DNA from: an uncultured Bacilli bacterium
GTDB taxonomy: Bacteria > Bacillota_I > Bacilli_A > ML615J-28 > CAG-313
Direction: 5' to 3'
NCBI GenBank assembly: GCA_934098295.1
Contig: CAKONV010000008.1
Span: 12,993 to 76,992, forward strand
DNA: 64,000 bases
The notes beneath the pieces were generated by a model. It ran no database searches and was not told the origin of the DNA. It saw nothing but the letters and a program-made list of their open reading frames with translations. Shown here piece by piece: positions 57,214 through 64,000 of this stretch (positions are counted from its first letter, which is position 1; each line of letters opens with the position of its first letter). Position numbers and translations under genes: made by a program.

Positions 57214-59004
57214 TTAATATTTCTTTCTTGGAGTCTTTAAATCATCTTTAATTAAATCTTCTAGTTTATTAACTAATTCTTCCATTCTTTCTACTACTGC
57301 TAAGAATGATGATTTTTCTGTAAAGTCAACGCCAGCTTCTTTTACTTCTTCCATTGGATATTTAGAACCACCAGCTTTTAATAAGTTAACATATCTATTA
57401 AAGGCTTCTTCGCCATTTTCTTTTACATCTTTATATAATTTGAAACTTGCGGCAAAGCTTGTTGCATATTGATATACATAGAATGGAGTATAGAATAAGT
57501 GTGGTATATATGCCCATACATATTTTTTAACTTTTTCTTTATTAATATCTAGTCCATAATATTTCTCATATAATTCAATCATTATATTAGATAATGTTTC
57601 ATGGTTAATTGGTTCTCCTTTTTCATTGGCTTCATGAGCTCTTAATTCATACTCTGCAAATAGTGTTTGACGATAGAATGTTGAAATTATTGAATCAATA
57701 GCTTTTTGAAGAACCATGATTTTTTCTTCTTTGGTTGTTGATGATTGTTGTAAGAAATAATCTAATAAATTATGCTCATTAAATGTTGAAGCAATTTCCG
57801 CAACAAAGATGGTATAATCTTGTAACATTGTTGGTTGTGATTCCATCGCATATAGTGTGTGGATTGAATGTCCTGATTCATGAGCTAAAGTGAAAGCAGA
57901 TTCTAGTGATGAATCGTGATTCAAAAGGATATATGGGTGGAGATTGGCCATACCTGATGAATAAGCTCCACTTCTTTTTCCTTCCGCAATATTTACATCA
58001 ACAAATCCATCTTCTAATGCTTGATGAGCTTTAGCGACAAAATCAGCTGGAAATTTTTCAATTGAATCAAAGAATAATTTCTTAGCTTCTTCATAAGTAT
58101 ATTTCTTTGTTGATTTAGCTAAAGGCAAGAAACGATCATACGTATGATAAGTACTTAATTTTAAATATTTTTTCCTCAACTTCAAATATCTTTTTACAGC
58201 TTCAGTATTAGAAGAAGCAACTTCTACTAAGTTATAATATACTTCTAGAGGTATTTTGTTTTTAGATAAATGAGCACTAAGACTTGAATCAAAGTTACGA
58301 GCCTTCATTTCTGCTTTATCTGCATCTAAGACCGTTTTATAAATATCCGCTAAGACATTTTTATGACTAGCATATTCATCATAGATAGCTTCAAATATTT
58401 TTCTTCTATCTCTTGCGTTTAAAGTTGTACCAATTAGTGATTGAAAGTTACTTTGATTTACTTTTATGTATTGCATATTAGCAAGTTTTACATCTTTTTC
58501 GGTACTATCACCAACAGTTAGACTAGAAAATAAACTTGCTCCGGCTGCTGTTAGTGGTGAATAATATGAAAGAAGTCTTTCACTATTTTGATCTAATACA
58601 TGTTCAAATTCATTAAATAATTTTTCCATTGGAAATCTAAACTCTTCAATAGCATTATTATTATCAATAAATGACATTACTTTATCTTTTCCTAATCCCA
58701 AGATTTCAGGATCTTGGAATGCACATTTTTCATTTAATGAATATATTAACATTTGGCATTTATTTAAGTTATTTAAGGCATTAACATCCTTTTTGTTTAA
58801 ATCACTCTTTAGAGAAGCATATTGATAACTTCTGCCAAGTTTTTCTTCTAATTCTTTTTCTTTTAGTAAATAATCTACAAAGTCTTTTTCATTATTTAAT
58901 TTGTTTTTATAAGAAGCCATGGTATCAATTAAGGCTTCGATATCTCCAAGTGATTGTTTAAAATCTTCTTCAGTTTTGAATAAGTATGTTAAATCCCATT
59001 TCAT
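57214..59004 (-). CDS. pepF: Oligoendopeptidase F (M3 family)
   Basis: 596 aa. Zinc motif SAFTLAHESGHSIHTLYAME (HExxH), downstream Glu in VAEIASTFNEHNLLDYFL, and the C-terminal YTPFYVYQYATSFAASFKLY and VKEAGVDFTEKSSF typical of PepF. Cytoplasmic, cuts peptides of about 7-17 residues. Own promoter (59036-59064) and terminator. Confidence 0.96.
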   Translation of the reverse strand: MKWDLTYLFKTEEDFKQSLGDIEALIDTMASYKNKLNNEKDFVDYLLKEKELEEKLGRSYQYASLKSDLNKKDVNALNNLNKCQMLIYSLNEKCAFQDPEILGLGKDKVMSFIDNNNAIEEFRFPMEKLFNEFEHVLDQNSERLLSYYSPLTAAGASLFSSLTVGDSTEKDVKLANMQYIKVNQSNFQSLIGTTLNARDRRKIFEAIYDEYASHKNVLADIYKTVLDADKAEMKARNFDSSLSAHLSKNKIPLEVYYNLVEVASSNTEAVKRYLKLRKKYLKLSTYHTYDRFLPLAKSTKKYTYEEAKKLFFDSIEKFPADFVAKAHQALEDGFVDVNIAEGKRSGAYSSGMANLHPYILLNHDSSLESAFTLAHESGHSIHTLYAMESQPTMLQDYTIFVAEIASTFNEHNLLDYFLQQSSTTKEEKIMVLQKAIDSIISTFYRQTLFAEYELRAHEANEKGEPINHETLSNIMIELYEKYYGLDINKEKVKKYVWAYIPHLFYTPFYVYQYATSFAASFKLYKDVKENGEEAFNRYVNLLKAGGSKYPMEEVKEAGVDFTEKSSFLAVVERMEELVNKLEDLIKDDLKTPRKKY

Positions 59005-59035
59005 AAATTTTTACCTCATTTAATATTTTTATTTT

Positions 59036-59064
59036 ATTATACTTTAAAACTTTCTTTTTTTCAA
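59036..59064 (-). promoter_or_regulatory. Promoter of pepF
   Basis: TTGAAA (59059-59064), 17-nt spacer, TATAAT (59036-59041) on the minus strand. Confidence 0.75.
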
Positions 59065-59134
59065 GAAGAATGAAAAAAGAAACGTTTTAATTTACTATTT
59101 TGTCAAAAAATAGTGGATATTATATATATTTTTT

Positions 59135-59164
59135 AAAAAAAGCATATCAATAATATGATACGCT
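59135..59164 (-). terminator. Terminator of the YwaF-like gene
   Basis: AGCGTATCA / TGATATGCT stem followed by TTTTTTT on the minus strand. Confidence 0.8.
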
Positions 59165-59177
59165 AATTTTTATAAAT

Positions 59178-60029
59178 TTATTCGTTTACTACTAATTGTT
59201 TATTTTTCTTTTTCAAAATAAATGGTAAATCAAGAATAGTTAAAAGGAAAGCTCCTAAACAAATGTATCTTATAATATATACATACCAACCTTTTGATAA
59301 ATTTAAATAGGGAAGATTATCAAGTGGTGGGCGTGATGAGAAACAAAAGTTAGTATAGAATACTTCATCAGTATCAGGAGTTATCATACCAGTATCACTA
59401 AGAATAGAATTAATCCAAATAGATAAGACTAAAAGGGCGATAAGTTCTAAACAGACTCTTAAATGTGATGTCCATGTTATAGTTATCTTTTTACTAGTTA
59501 TGATGCTTACAGCATAAATAATTAAAGCTGCGTGAAAGAAGAAATATTCATATAATTGTGGATTAGAAAAACTACCATCAATGGTCATAATTAAAATTGA
59601 ACATGAAGCTCCAATTAAACAAGTAGGAAACATAAACTCTAAGACTTTAGTCTTTAGATTTTCGTTTTTAGTGAATTTCACAATTAACATTAAAATTGGT
59701 TGCATTGAGCACAAATGGAATGGTAATTCTCCCCGTTTTAAAAAAGCTCTTAATATTTTTGTACCATTTTCTAAGTGGTATCCAAAAGCTTTAACCATCG
59801 TTATATTTCCAGCTTCATCCTCAACCAAATAATGGATATTACAAATTATCTTTGTAGCTTCTGAACAAAGCCAAACAATCAACATAATATTTAATAACGT
59901 TTCAAATTTAATATCATATTTTTTTATTAATAACAAGCCTACAACAATCACAACTATAGAAACACCAATCATTATAAAATGATTTCTTCCATAGCTAGTA
60001 TTAACAGCTAAAGTAAATAACTCTCTCAT
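59178..60029 (-). CDS. YwaF-like (TIGR02206) integral membrane protein
   Basis: 283 aa from ATG 60029 (GGGAGAAA upstream; the longer frame lacks a ribosome site). About seven membrane helices; conserved motif GELPFHLCSMQPILMLIVKF and the aromatic C-terminal segment KGWYVYIIRYICLGAFLLTI. YwaF-type proteins are widespread in Firmicutes and have no proven function. Confidence 0.75.
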   Translation of the reverse strand: MRELFTLAVNTSYGRNHFIMIGVSIVVIVVGLLLIKKYDIKFETLLNIMLIVWLCSEATKIICNIHYLVEDEAGNITMVKAFGYHLENGTKILRAFLKRGELPFHLCSMQPILMLIVKFTKNENLKTKVLEFMFPTCLIGASCSILIMTIDGSFSNPQLYEYFFFHAALIIYAVSIITSKKITITWTSHLRVCLELIALLVLSIWINSILSDTGMITPDTDEVFYTNFCFSSRPPLDNLPYLNLSKGWYVYIIRYICLGAFLLTILDLPFILKKKNKQLVVNE

Positions 60030-60051
60030 TTTTTCTCCCTCTTTTTCTATT

Positions 60052-60098
60052 AAAAAAGAATTCAAACCTATATTTTGCCTCTATACATGTTTGAACTC
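60052..60098 (-). terminator. Terminator downstream of the 6S RNA
   Basis: GAGTTCAAAC ... GTTTGAATTC followed by TTTTTT on the minus strand, loop of about 21 nt. Confidence 0.7.
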
Positions 60099-60122
60099 TC
60101 TTTCTTTTTTCTTTATAAAAAT

Positions 60123-60320
60123 TATACCCAGATGAGCCGTTATCACCCATGCGAGACCGCATGATTCTAAGGTGGTAGACTTAAGATAATAAATTAGGAC
60201 TCCTAGCTTCAAAATAGCCTATTGCATCTACTTTGGAAGGCACTCAACACATTATTACCATCGTCCCCTATGTATATTTGTTCGGGTCGCCATTTTTGTG
60301 AAAATGCGAACTCCCCAGGC
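60123..60320 (-). ncRNA. ssrS: 6S RNA
   Basis: About 198 nt on the minus strand. The 5' end CCTGGGGAGTTCGC pairs with the 3' end GGCTCATCTGGGT to form the closing stem, as E. coli 6S does with GAGATGTTCGC / GGCATCTC; the middle folds into one long interrupted hairpin. TATAAT lies seven bases before the start and a terminator follows. No coding frame. 6S RNA binds sigma-A RNA polymerase in stationary phase. Called from shape and end sequences, not from a covariance model. Confidence 0.75.
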
Positions 60321-60326
60321 ATTATT

Positions 60327-60332
60327 ATTATA
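60327..60332 (-). promoter_or_regulatory. -10 box of the 6S RNA gene
   Basis: TATAAT on the minus strand; the -35 region (60350-60355) overlaps the queT stop and is weak. Confidence 0.55.
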
Positions 60333-60342
60333 CCAAATTTTT

Positions 60343-60849
60343 TTATTTTTCACTAGTGATTTGGTTGTTATTTATTCCCACTAGTTCATTAAAATGATTA
60401 TTCTTTTCTAAAAAATAAAATAACACATTACCAAGAATCATTACAACGACAATTTCTCCTAATGCGACAGAGCCAATACACAAAAGTAATGGTTCTTTTA
60501 AAAAGTACCAAAGCTCTACACCAACAATTAGTGCATTAACAACTACAGGAATAATACTAGAAATAATTCTATTTTTAATAAACGACATAATTACTGCAGC
60601 AATCAGTGTAGCAAGAGTACCAAATAACATATCAAATGGGTCTACTGTCGATATAATATTTGATAATAAACATCCAATTGTTACTGATGGAATGTATTTT
60701 TTATTATAAAAGCATAATAGCATTAAGACTTCAGAAATACGAAACTGAATTAAGCCATAAGAAAAAGGATAACTAATTAAAGTCAAGACAACATATAAAG
60801 CTGCCATGATAGCAATTCTAGCTATCCATACTGTTTGTTTGTTTTTCAT
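60343..60849 (-). CDS. queT: Queuosine precursor ECF transporter S component
   Basis: 168 aa, five to six membrane helices. QueT sequence: IARIAIMAALYVVLTLISYP, GLIQFRISEVLMLLCFYNKK, YIPSVTIGCLLSNIISTVDP and FDMLFGTLATLIAAVIMSF. It captures preQ1/queuine-type precursors for tRNA modification, together with an ECF module located elsewhere. Directly preceded by a preQ1 riboswitch. Confidence 0.96.
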   Translation of the reverse strand: MKNKQTVWIARIAIMAALYVVLTLISYPFSYGLIQFRISEVLMLLCFYNKKYIPSVTIGCLLSNIISTVDPFDMLFGTLATLIAAVIMSFIKNRIISSIIPVVVNALIVGVELWYFLKEPLLLCIGSVALGEIVVVMILGNVLFYFLEKNNHFNELVGINNNQITSEK

Positions 60850-60860
60850 TATTATTTTCT

Positions 60861-60903
60861 CCTTGTTTTGTTACGGATGGTTAGGCAAGGAACAACACCC
60901 GTT
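60861..60903 (-). promoter_or_regulatory. preQ1-I riboswitch
   Basis: Stem ACGGGTG / CATCCGT, loop with TTCCTTGCCTAAC, and tail AACAAAACAAGGAG. The tail matches the Thermoanaerobacter tengcongensis preQ1-I sequence as I remember it. Loop CCTTG pairs with CAAGG of the ribosome site of queT, so ligand binding should block translation. Confidence 0.92.
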
Positions 60904-60909
60904 AGTATT

Positions 60910-60938
60910 ATTATACATTATTTATTAAAATTTTTCAA
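60910..60938 (-). promoter_or_regulatory. Promoter of queT
   Basis: TTGAAA (60933-60938), 17-nt spacer, TATAAT (60910-60915) on the minus strand; transcription would begin at the first base of the riboswitch. The rest of 60939-61069 is AT-rich with no gene seen. Confidence 0.78.
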
Positions 60939-61069
60939 CAATAATGTATGTAACTTATTATTATCATTAAAATTGTTTTTAATATATGATTTAACACTTA
61001 ATAATGTTATTTTTTAACACATTATTTAACTAATCGCTTTTAACTCTATTTATTAATTACTTAAATTAT

Positions 61070-61111
61070 TTAGTAGCTTATTGCCTCTTCCATACATTTA
61101 TTTATTTTCAT
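61070..61111 (-). CDS. 13-codon ORF behind a sequestered ribosome site
   Basis: ATG 61111, product MKINKCMEEAISY; the GGGAGG ribosome site 8 nt upstream forms the 3' arm of the hairpin 61121-61174. May be only a chance ORF in an IS remnant. Confidence 0.25.
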   Translation of the reverse strand: MKINKCMEEAISY

Positions 61112-61120
61112 AATAAAATT

Positions 61121-61174
61121 CCTCCCAAGTAAATTGTGAATACTTTTATTTTTATTCCCTGTCTACTTGGGAGG
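61121..61174 (-). repeat. Inverted repeat that hides a ribosome site
   Basis: CCTCCCAAGTA / TACTTGGGAGG, 11-bp perfect arms with a 32-nt loop. On the minus strand the second arm contains GGGAGG 8 nt before an ATG. Confidence 0.5.
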
Positions 61175-61538
61175 CATCATATCACTTGTCACTTTTTTTT
61201 ATTTTATAATTATGTTTTTTCATATATTTTTCAAAATTAGAATAAGAATATTTTAAATTCTTTGTTTCTTTTAAAAATAAATATATTCATTTATACGTAA
61301 TTCCTTTTATTTCTAACTTTTCTTCAATAATATCTTTATAATGATCCAATTCACTAATATACTGTCTTCTTTTTCTTGGTTTAATTCCTCCTGCATCAAA
61401 ATGTTTTTTCAAGGTATGACGATCTATACCTAATTGTCTTGCAAGTTCACTAAAATTTGGTTTTATGTTCATAAGTTTAAAATGGGCTAAAGTAGTACTA
61501 ATACACATATTCATAAATATATTCCACCATATGTGCAT
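61152..61538 (-). pseudogene. IS21-type transposase (IstA) N-terminal remnant
   Basis: HTH region NFSELARQLGIDRHTLKKHF then RRQYISELDHYKDIIEEKLE, followed by TGA and, in the same frame, IYLFLKETKNLKYSYSNFEK, TGA, and YDASQVDRE, which corresponds to the 'GxQxQVDWxE' start of the IstA catalytic core. The rest of the transposase and istB are absent. The element's left end may be TGTTAATG at 61624. Confidence 0.65.
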
Positions 61539-61550
61539 AGTATACCAAAA

Positions 61551-61609
61551 AAAGATAACCTAAAGTATATTAATTGGTAAAATTAACATTCTACTTTTTG
61601 GTTATCTTT
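61551..61609 (-). repeat. Inverted repeat near the IS21 remnant end (or terminator)
   Basis: AAAGATAACC / GGTTATCTTT arms, followed by a T-run on the minus strand. It could terminate the 61761 gene or be a subterminal repeat of the IS. The remaining 61610-61760 shows no gene. Confidence 0.45.
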
Positions 61610-61760
61610 AGTATATCATTAACAATTTTTGCGCATTAATTTTTATATCAACATTATTTTACAATATACACAATTATTTTTAAATATTTATTAAATAAAA
61701 AAGGATGCATCCATCCACTAGGATAGACACACCCTCTGCAAGTTTGTGTTGATGTTTTAA

Positions 61761-62174
61761 TTATTTAGTAAAAATAAATTGAATATCATTTACTTCGGTA
61801 ATCAACAATTCAATTTCATATTTGCCACAATATCCTTTTAATAATAAACCTTGTGCAAAACTTGAGTAAAAATCTAAATAAATTTTGAAATCATCATTTT
61901 TAACTATTTCACAAAATTTATTAAAGGTAATATCTTTTCTAACATTCTTTCTAAAAAGATATACAGAAATATGCTCATAAGATTCTTTTTCATTTAAATT
62001 GTCTATCTTAATAAGAATATTACAATTTCCCCTAATTTTATACGTACCGATATTAACATCAAATTCGTAAATACCTTTTTCCGCACATAAAATTAAAGTC
62101 GAATCTTTTATTTCAATTTTATTAATTACACAATCGTGTAAACAATACTTTTCATTTATTTTTTCTATATTCAT
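61761..62174 (-). CDS. Hypothetical protein, possible immunity protein
   Basis: 137 aa. Beta-rich, begins YCLHDCVINKIEIKDSTLIL, a pattern also seen in small immunity-type proteins; ends YCGKYEIELLITEVNDIQFI. No Cys/His metal site. AGGTGG ribosome site. It stands downstream of the RHS-type gene in a region of small orphan genes, which is the only reason to suggest immunity. Family not recognised. Confidence 0.5.
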   Translation of the reverse strand: MNIEKINEKYCLHDCVINKIEIKDSTLILCAEKGIYEFDVNIGTYKIRGNCNILIKIDNLNEKESYEHISVYLFRKNVRKDITFNKFCEIVKNDDFKIYLDFYSSFAQGLLLKGYCGKYEIELLITEVNDIQFIFTK

Positions 62175-62263
62175 CTTTTTTTACCACCTATTAAATAATT
62201 TAACGAATTCGTCCCATAATCTTTCTAATGCTTTTCTCACTAATGTTAAAAGTGATGTTTCTT

Positions 62264-62458
62264 TTATTTATTTTTATCCAAAAACTTTTTAAATTCTTCA
62301 TCACCACCAAATAATTGCCAAGCATAATCTGCTGCTAAATCTTTATCAGAGAAAATTTTTCTTTCTGAATATCTTCCATATTCATAATCCTGCCATTTAG
62401 TAACTATATATTTTCCAAAAGGATTTCTATAAATAGAAATGCTAGTATTGGACATCAT
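62264..62458 (-). CDS. Hypothetical 64-residue protein
   Basis: 64 aa: MMSNTSISIYRNPFGKYIVT, then YEYGRYSERKIFSDKDLAAD and WQLFGGDEEFKKFL. Charged, with no signal peptide or membrane helix. The ribosome site is weak. Between this gene and 62174 a frame ends in ALERLWDEFVKLFNRW without a start, probably a toxin-tail remnant. Function unknown. Confidence 0.45.
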   Translation of the reverse strand: MMSNTSISIYRNPFGKYIVTKWQDYEYGRYSERKIFSDKDLAADYAWQLFGGDEEFKKFLDKNK

Positions 62459-62649
62459 TTCATACTTAGATGTAAATGAATTACTTACATATATTGTTGA
62501 AATTTTTTGTTTTCTTTGATTATTTTTTTTAACTCATTGTATATCATTTTTTCTTTTATAATATAAACATATAATATAGTTTATACGTTTATATTAAATC
62601 CTTCCTTCATTTTTCATATAAACATAATAGATTATGTTATAATCACTCT

Positions 62650-62760
62650 CAAGAAATAAGAATTGGTCTTGAAGCTACAGGACATTATGGCACCAATTTA
62701 AAATTATTTCTTCATGAACACAATTTTTCATTTGTTATTCCTATAAGAACGAATTATTAA
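62650..62760 (+). pseudogene. IS110-family transposase fragment
   Basis: Plus-strand frame of 37 codons: QEIRIGLEATGHYGTNLKLF and LHEHNFSFVIPI match the N-terminal DEDD domain of IS110 transposases ('xEaTGhYg..l...L'). Start and all later domains are missing. The rest of the gene-free stretch 62459-63002 holds AT-rich sequence and the hairpin at 62891-62917. Confidence 0.7.
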
Positions 62761-62890
62761 TTGGTAGAGACTATTGGAATTTTGTTTGTATTGATAAAAT
62801 GAATTTGATATTGTATTTGACCAATATAAAATATCTTTCCAATACATAAAAGACTCATTAACTAGAATTAGAAATAAACATGGATGTTAA

Positions 62891-62917
62891 TACAGGCATT
62901 GCTTGTATTTTTTTCAT
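62891..62917 (+). terminator. Terminator-like hairpin
   Basis: AATACAGGCATTGCTTGTATT followed by TTTTTT on the plus strand, downstream of the IS110 fragment. Confidence 0.55.
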
Positions 62918-63002
62918 TATAAAAAAGAGTGCAATTATCCGTTAAAACAGCTACATTCCATGTGTTTGATGTTTTATATTATTATGCTAATGAGTTATTA
63001 AT

Positions 63003-63269
63003 TTATAAAAGCTTTTCAATAATAATTAGTACCAAAAATATTAAACATACTAATAAAATAGTTATTCCAATGGAACATAAAATATTAATTTTAAAATTTA
63101 TATTTGTCTTTTTCTCTAAAAAAATAAATGAAACGAAAAATAGTAATATGATAAACACCAATGAAGCTAATCCAATAATACCTTCCTTAATTCCACCATT
63201 TATTCTCTTTCCTACTAATGCATCAAAACATCCAATTATACAAGATAAAATATATTTTACAATTTTCAT
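63003..63269 (-). CDS. Small membrane protein next to the RHS gene
   Basis: 88 aa from ATG 63269, with GAGGTG overlapping the RHS stop codon, so coupled to it. Two membrane helices: IIGLASLVFIILLFFVSFIF (~35-55) and INILCSIGITILLVCLIFLV (~65-88). A membrane immunity protein is possible given the position directly after a polymorphic-toxin-type gene; not recognised by sequence. Confidence 0.55.
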   Translation of the reverse strand: MKIVKYILSCIIGCFDALVGKRINGGIKEGIIGLASLVFIILLFFVSFIFLEKKTNINFKINILCSIGITILLVCLIFLVLIIIEKLL

Positions 63270-63274
63270 TTCAT

Positions 63275-64000
63275 TCACCTCTTAAATAGTACTCGATTAC
63301 GCCATATATTCTTACCTACTAAGATTCCAGACATTAATAATAATTGATTCACTCCAAAATTCAATGCGCCATCTAATGCATAATTTTGTAAAATAGCACT
63401 TGATAACTTACCTGTGTATGCATCCAAGCCAGCAAATGCTCCTTGTATTAAAATTCCTGTACCAATAGATACACCAACATTTAGCATAATAGTACTCAAA
63501 GAATCACCATTGTTAATTCCGTGTAATGCAGTACTCAATCCACCTAGTGCTACTCTAGCACCACGCATTCCTAATCTTAATGCGGCTGATGATGTTATAC
63601 TAGCTACACCACTAATAGCTCCCTAAGCAGAACCTGTAAAAGATTCAATTGCTATGGTGCCAAGATTCATTCCATCAATGCCATTTGCATAAATTTGAGC
63701 ACCTATTTCTAAGCCACCAGCTACTAAACCTCCAACAGTTGCTCCTGTAGTAATAGCGCCTATCATAGCAGCACTTGCTCCTAATGCATACGCAGCAACT
63801 CCTGCTGTAACTACAGTTAATGCAGTAACACCAACTACAATAGCGACAGCACCTAAAACTTTTAATGCGTCTTGCACCCACTCTGGACTATGTCCGGATA
63901 CGTCCGAATAATTCACAGGATTATTGTAACAATAACAGTATAAGTTAAGTCCATTAATAGTACTTGGATCAAGATAACTTACATCATCTGGACTTATGAA
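63275..64000 (-). pseudogene. C-terminal end of an RHS/YD-repeat protein with in-frame amber, cut by window edge
   Basis: From the edge: FISPDDVSYLDPSTINGLNL, YCYCYNNPVNYSDVSGHSPE, the conserved end of the RHS core (RFxSPD..., NxYxYxxNNPxxxxDxxG). Then a variable C-terminal region, Gly/Ala-rich and hydrophobic (GAVAIVVGVTALTVVTAGVA). At 63623-63625 a TAG interrupts the frame (FTGSA, stop, GAISGVASITSS) and the same frame continues 116 codons to TGA at 63275. In this family the C-terminal region is usually a toxin. The amber could be a mutation, a readthrough site or a sequencing error. Confidence 0.75.

Noticed and set aside
60123..60320. RNase P, tmRNA or SRP RNA
   Set aside because: None of their conserved cores is present; length and closing stem fit 6S RNA better.
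1..64000. CRISPR array or prophage
   Set aside because: No regularly spaced identical repeats, cas genes or phage structural genes were seen.

Overview
The window is very AT-rich, gene-dense bacterial DNA that looks like a gut-associated, low-G+C Bacillota (Bacilli / Erysipelotrichia / RF39-like). The signs are Firmicute-type AGGAGG ribosome sites, consensus TTGNNN-17-TATAAT promoters, CCA-encoding tRNA genes, a YtxK/YtfJ/YtfI cluster, ECF transporter S components (ThiT, QueT) without local ECF genes, FeoA/FeoA/FeoB, and many lipoproteins. TGA acts as a normal stop (for example the ATGA overlaps near 2853 and 20405 and the end at 30394), so this is not the Mycoplasma code. The exact species cannot be read from the sequence.

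Layout. 1-15 kb: start of dnaE (cut by the window edge), two large paralogous surface proteins, a ytxK / flavoprotein pair, gerW(ytfJ)-ytfI, an extended YidD, a lipoprotein, psuG translationally coupled to rsuA, a subtilisin-like protease, and inorganic pyrophosphatase behind a leader that ends in a terminator. 15-22.7 kb: a decaying tandem array of short lipoprotein genes, subtilase remnants, near-identical duplications and a repeated family of tiny ORFs (15-31 codons) placed just before the lipoprotein genes. This is the least ordinary region of the window. 23-27.4 kb: XRE-GNAT pair, a self-contained 20-codon gene, a Fic protein with a three-box operator, an XRE pseudogene, and tRNA-Glu/tRNA-Ser. 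A 34-bp repeat at the tRNA-Glu 3' end brackets the Fic segment like an att duplication.

27.4-45 kb: DUF1540 protein, two thioredoxin-like exported proteins, a CrtI-like flavoprotein, cupin, tRNA-Gly, YebC-family protein, an OAS/CD-NTase-like nucleotidyltransferase with a PHP phosphoesterase, TypA, a VanZ / serine hydrolase / LD-carboxypeptidase operon, the feo iron-uptake operon behind three GTTAGN6CTAAC operators, and a Ca2+-type P-ATPase. 45-60 kb: a short peptide and lipoprotein next to a secreted CxxC-repeat protein with a structured 5' UTR, MATE transporter, tRNA-Thr, HAD phosphatase, CHAP lipoprotein, TPP riboswitch-thiT, sbcDC, pepF and a YwaF-like protein.

60-64 kb: probable 6S RNA, preQ1 riboswitch-queT, remnants of IS21 and IS110 elements, small putative immunity-type genes, and the C-terminal end of an RHS/YD-repeat protein with an in-frame amber codon that runs off the window. 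Housekeeping genes lie mostly on the minus strand in short, clearly terminated operons; the accessory pieces (15-22.7, 24-27 and 61-64 kb) carry most of the pseudogenes and repeats.
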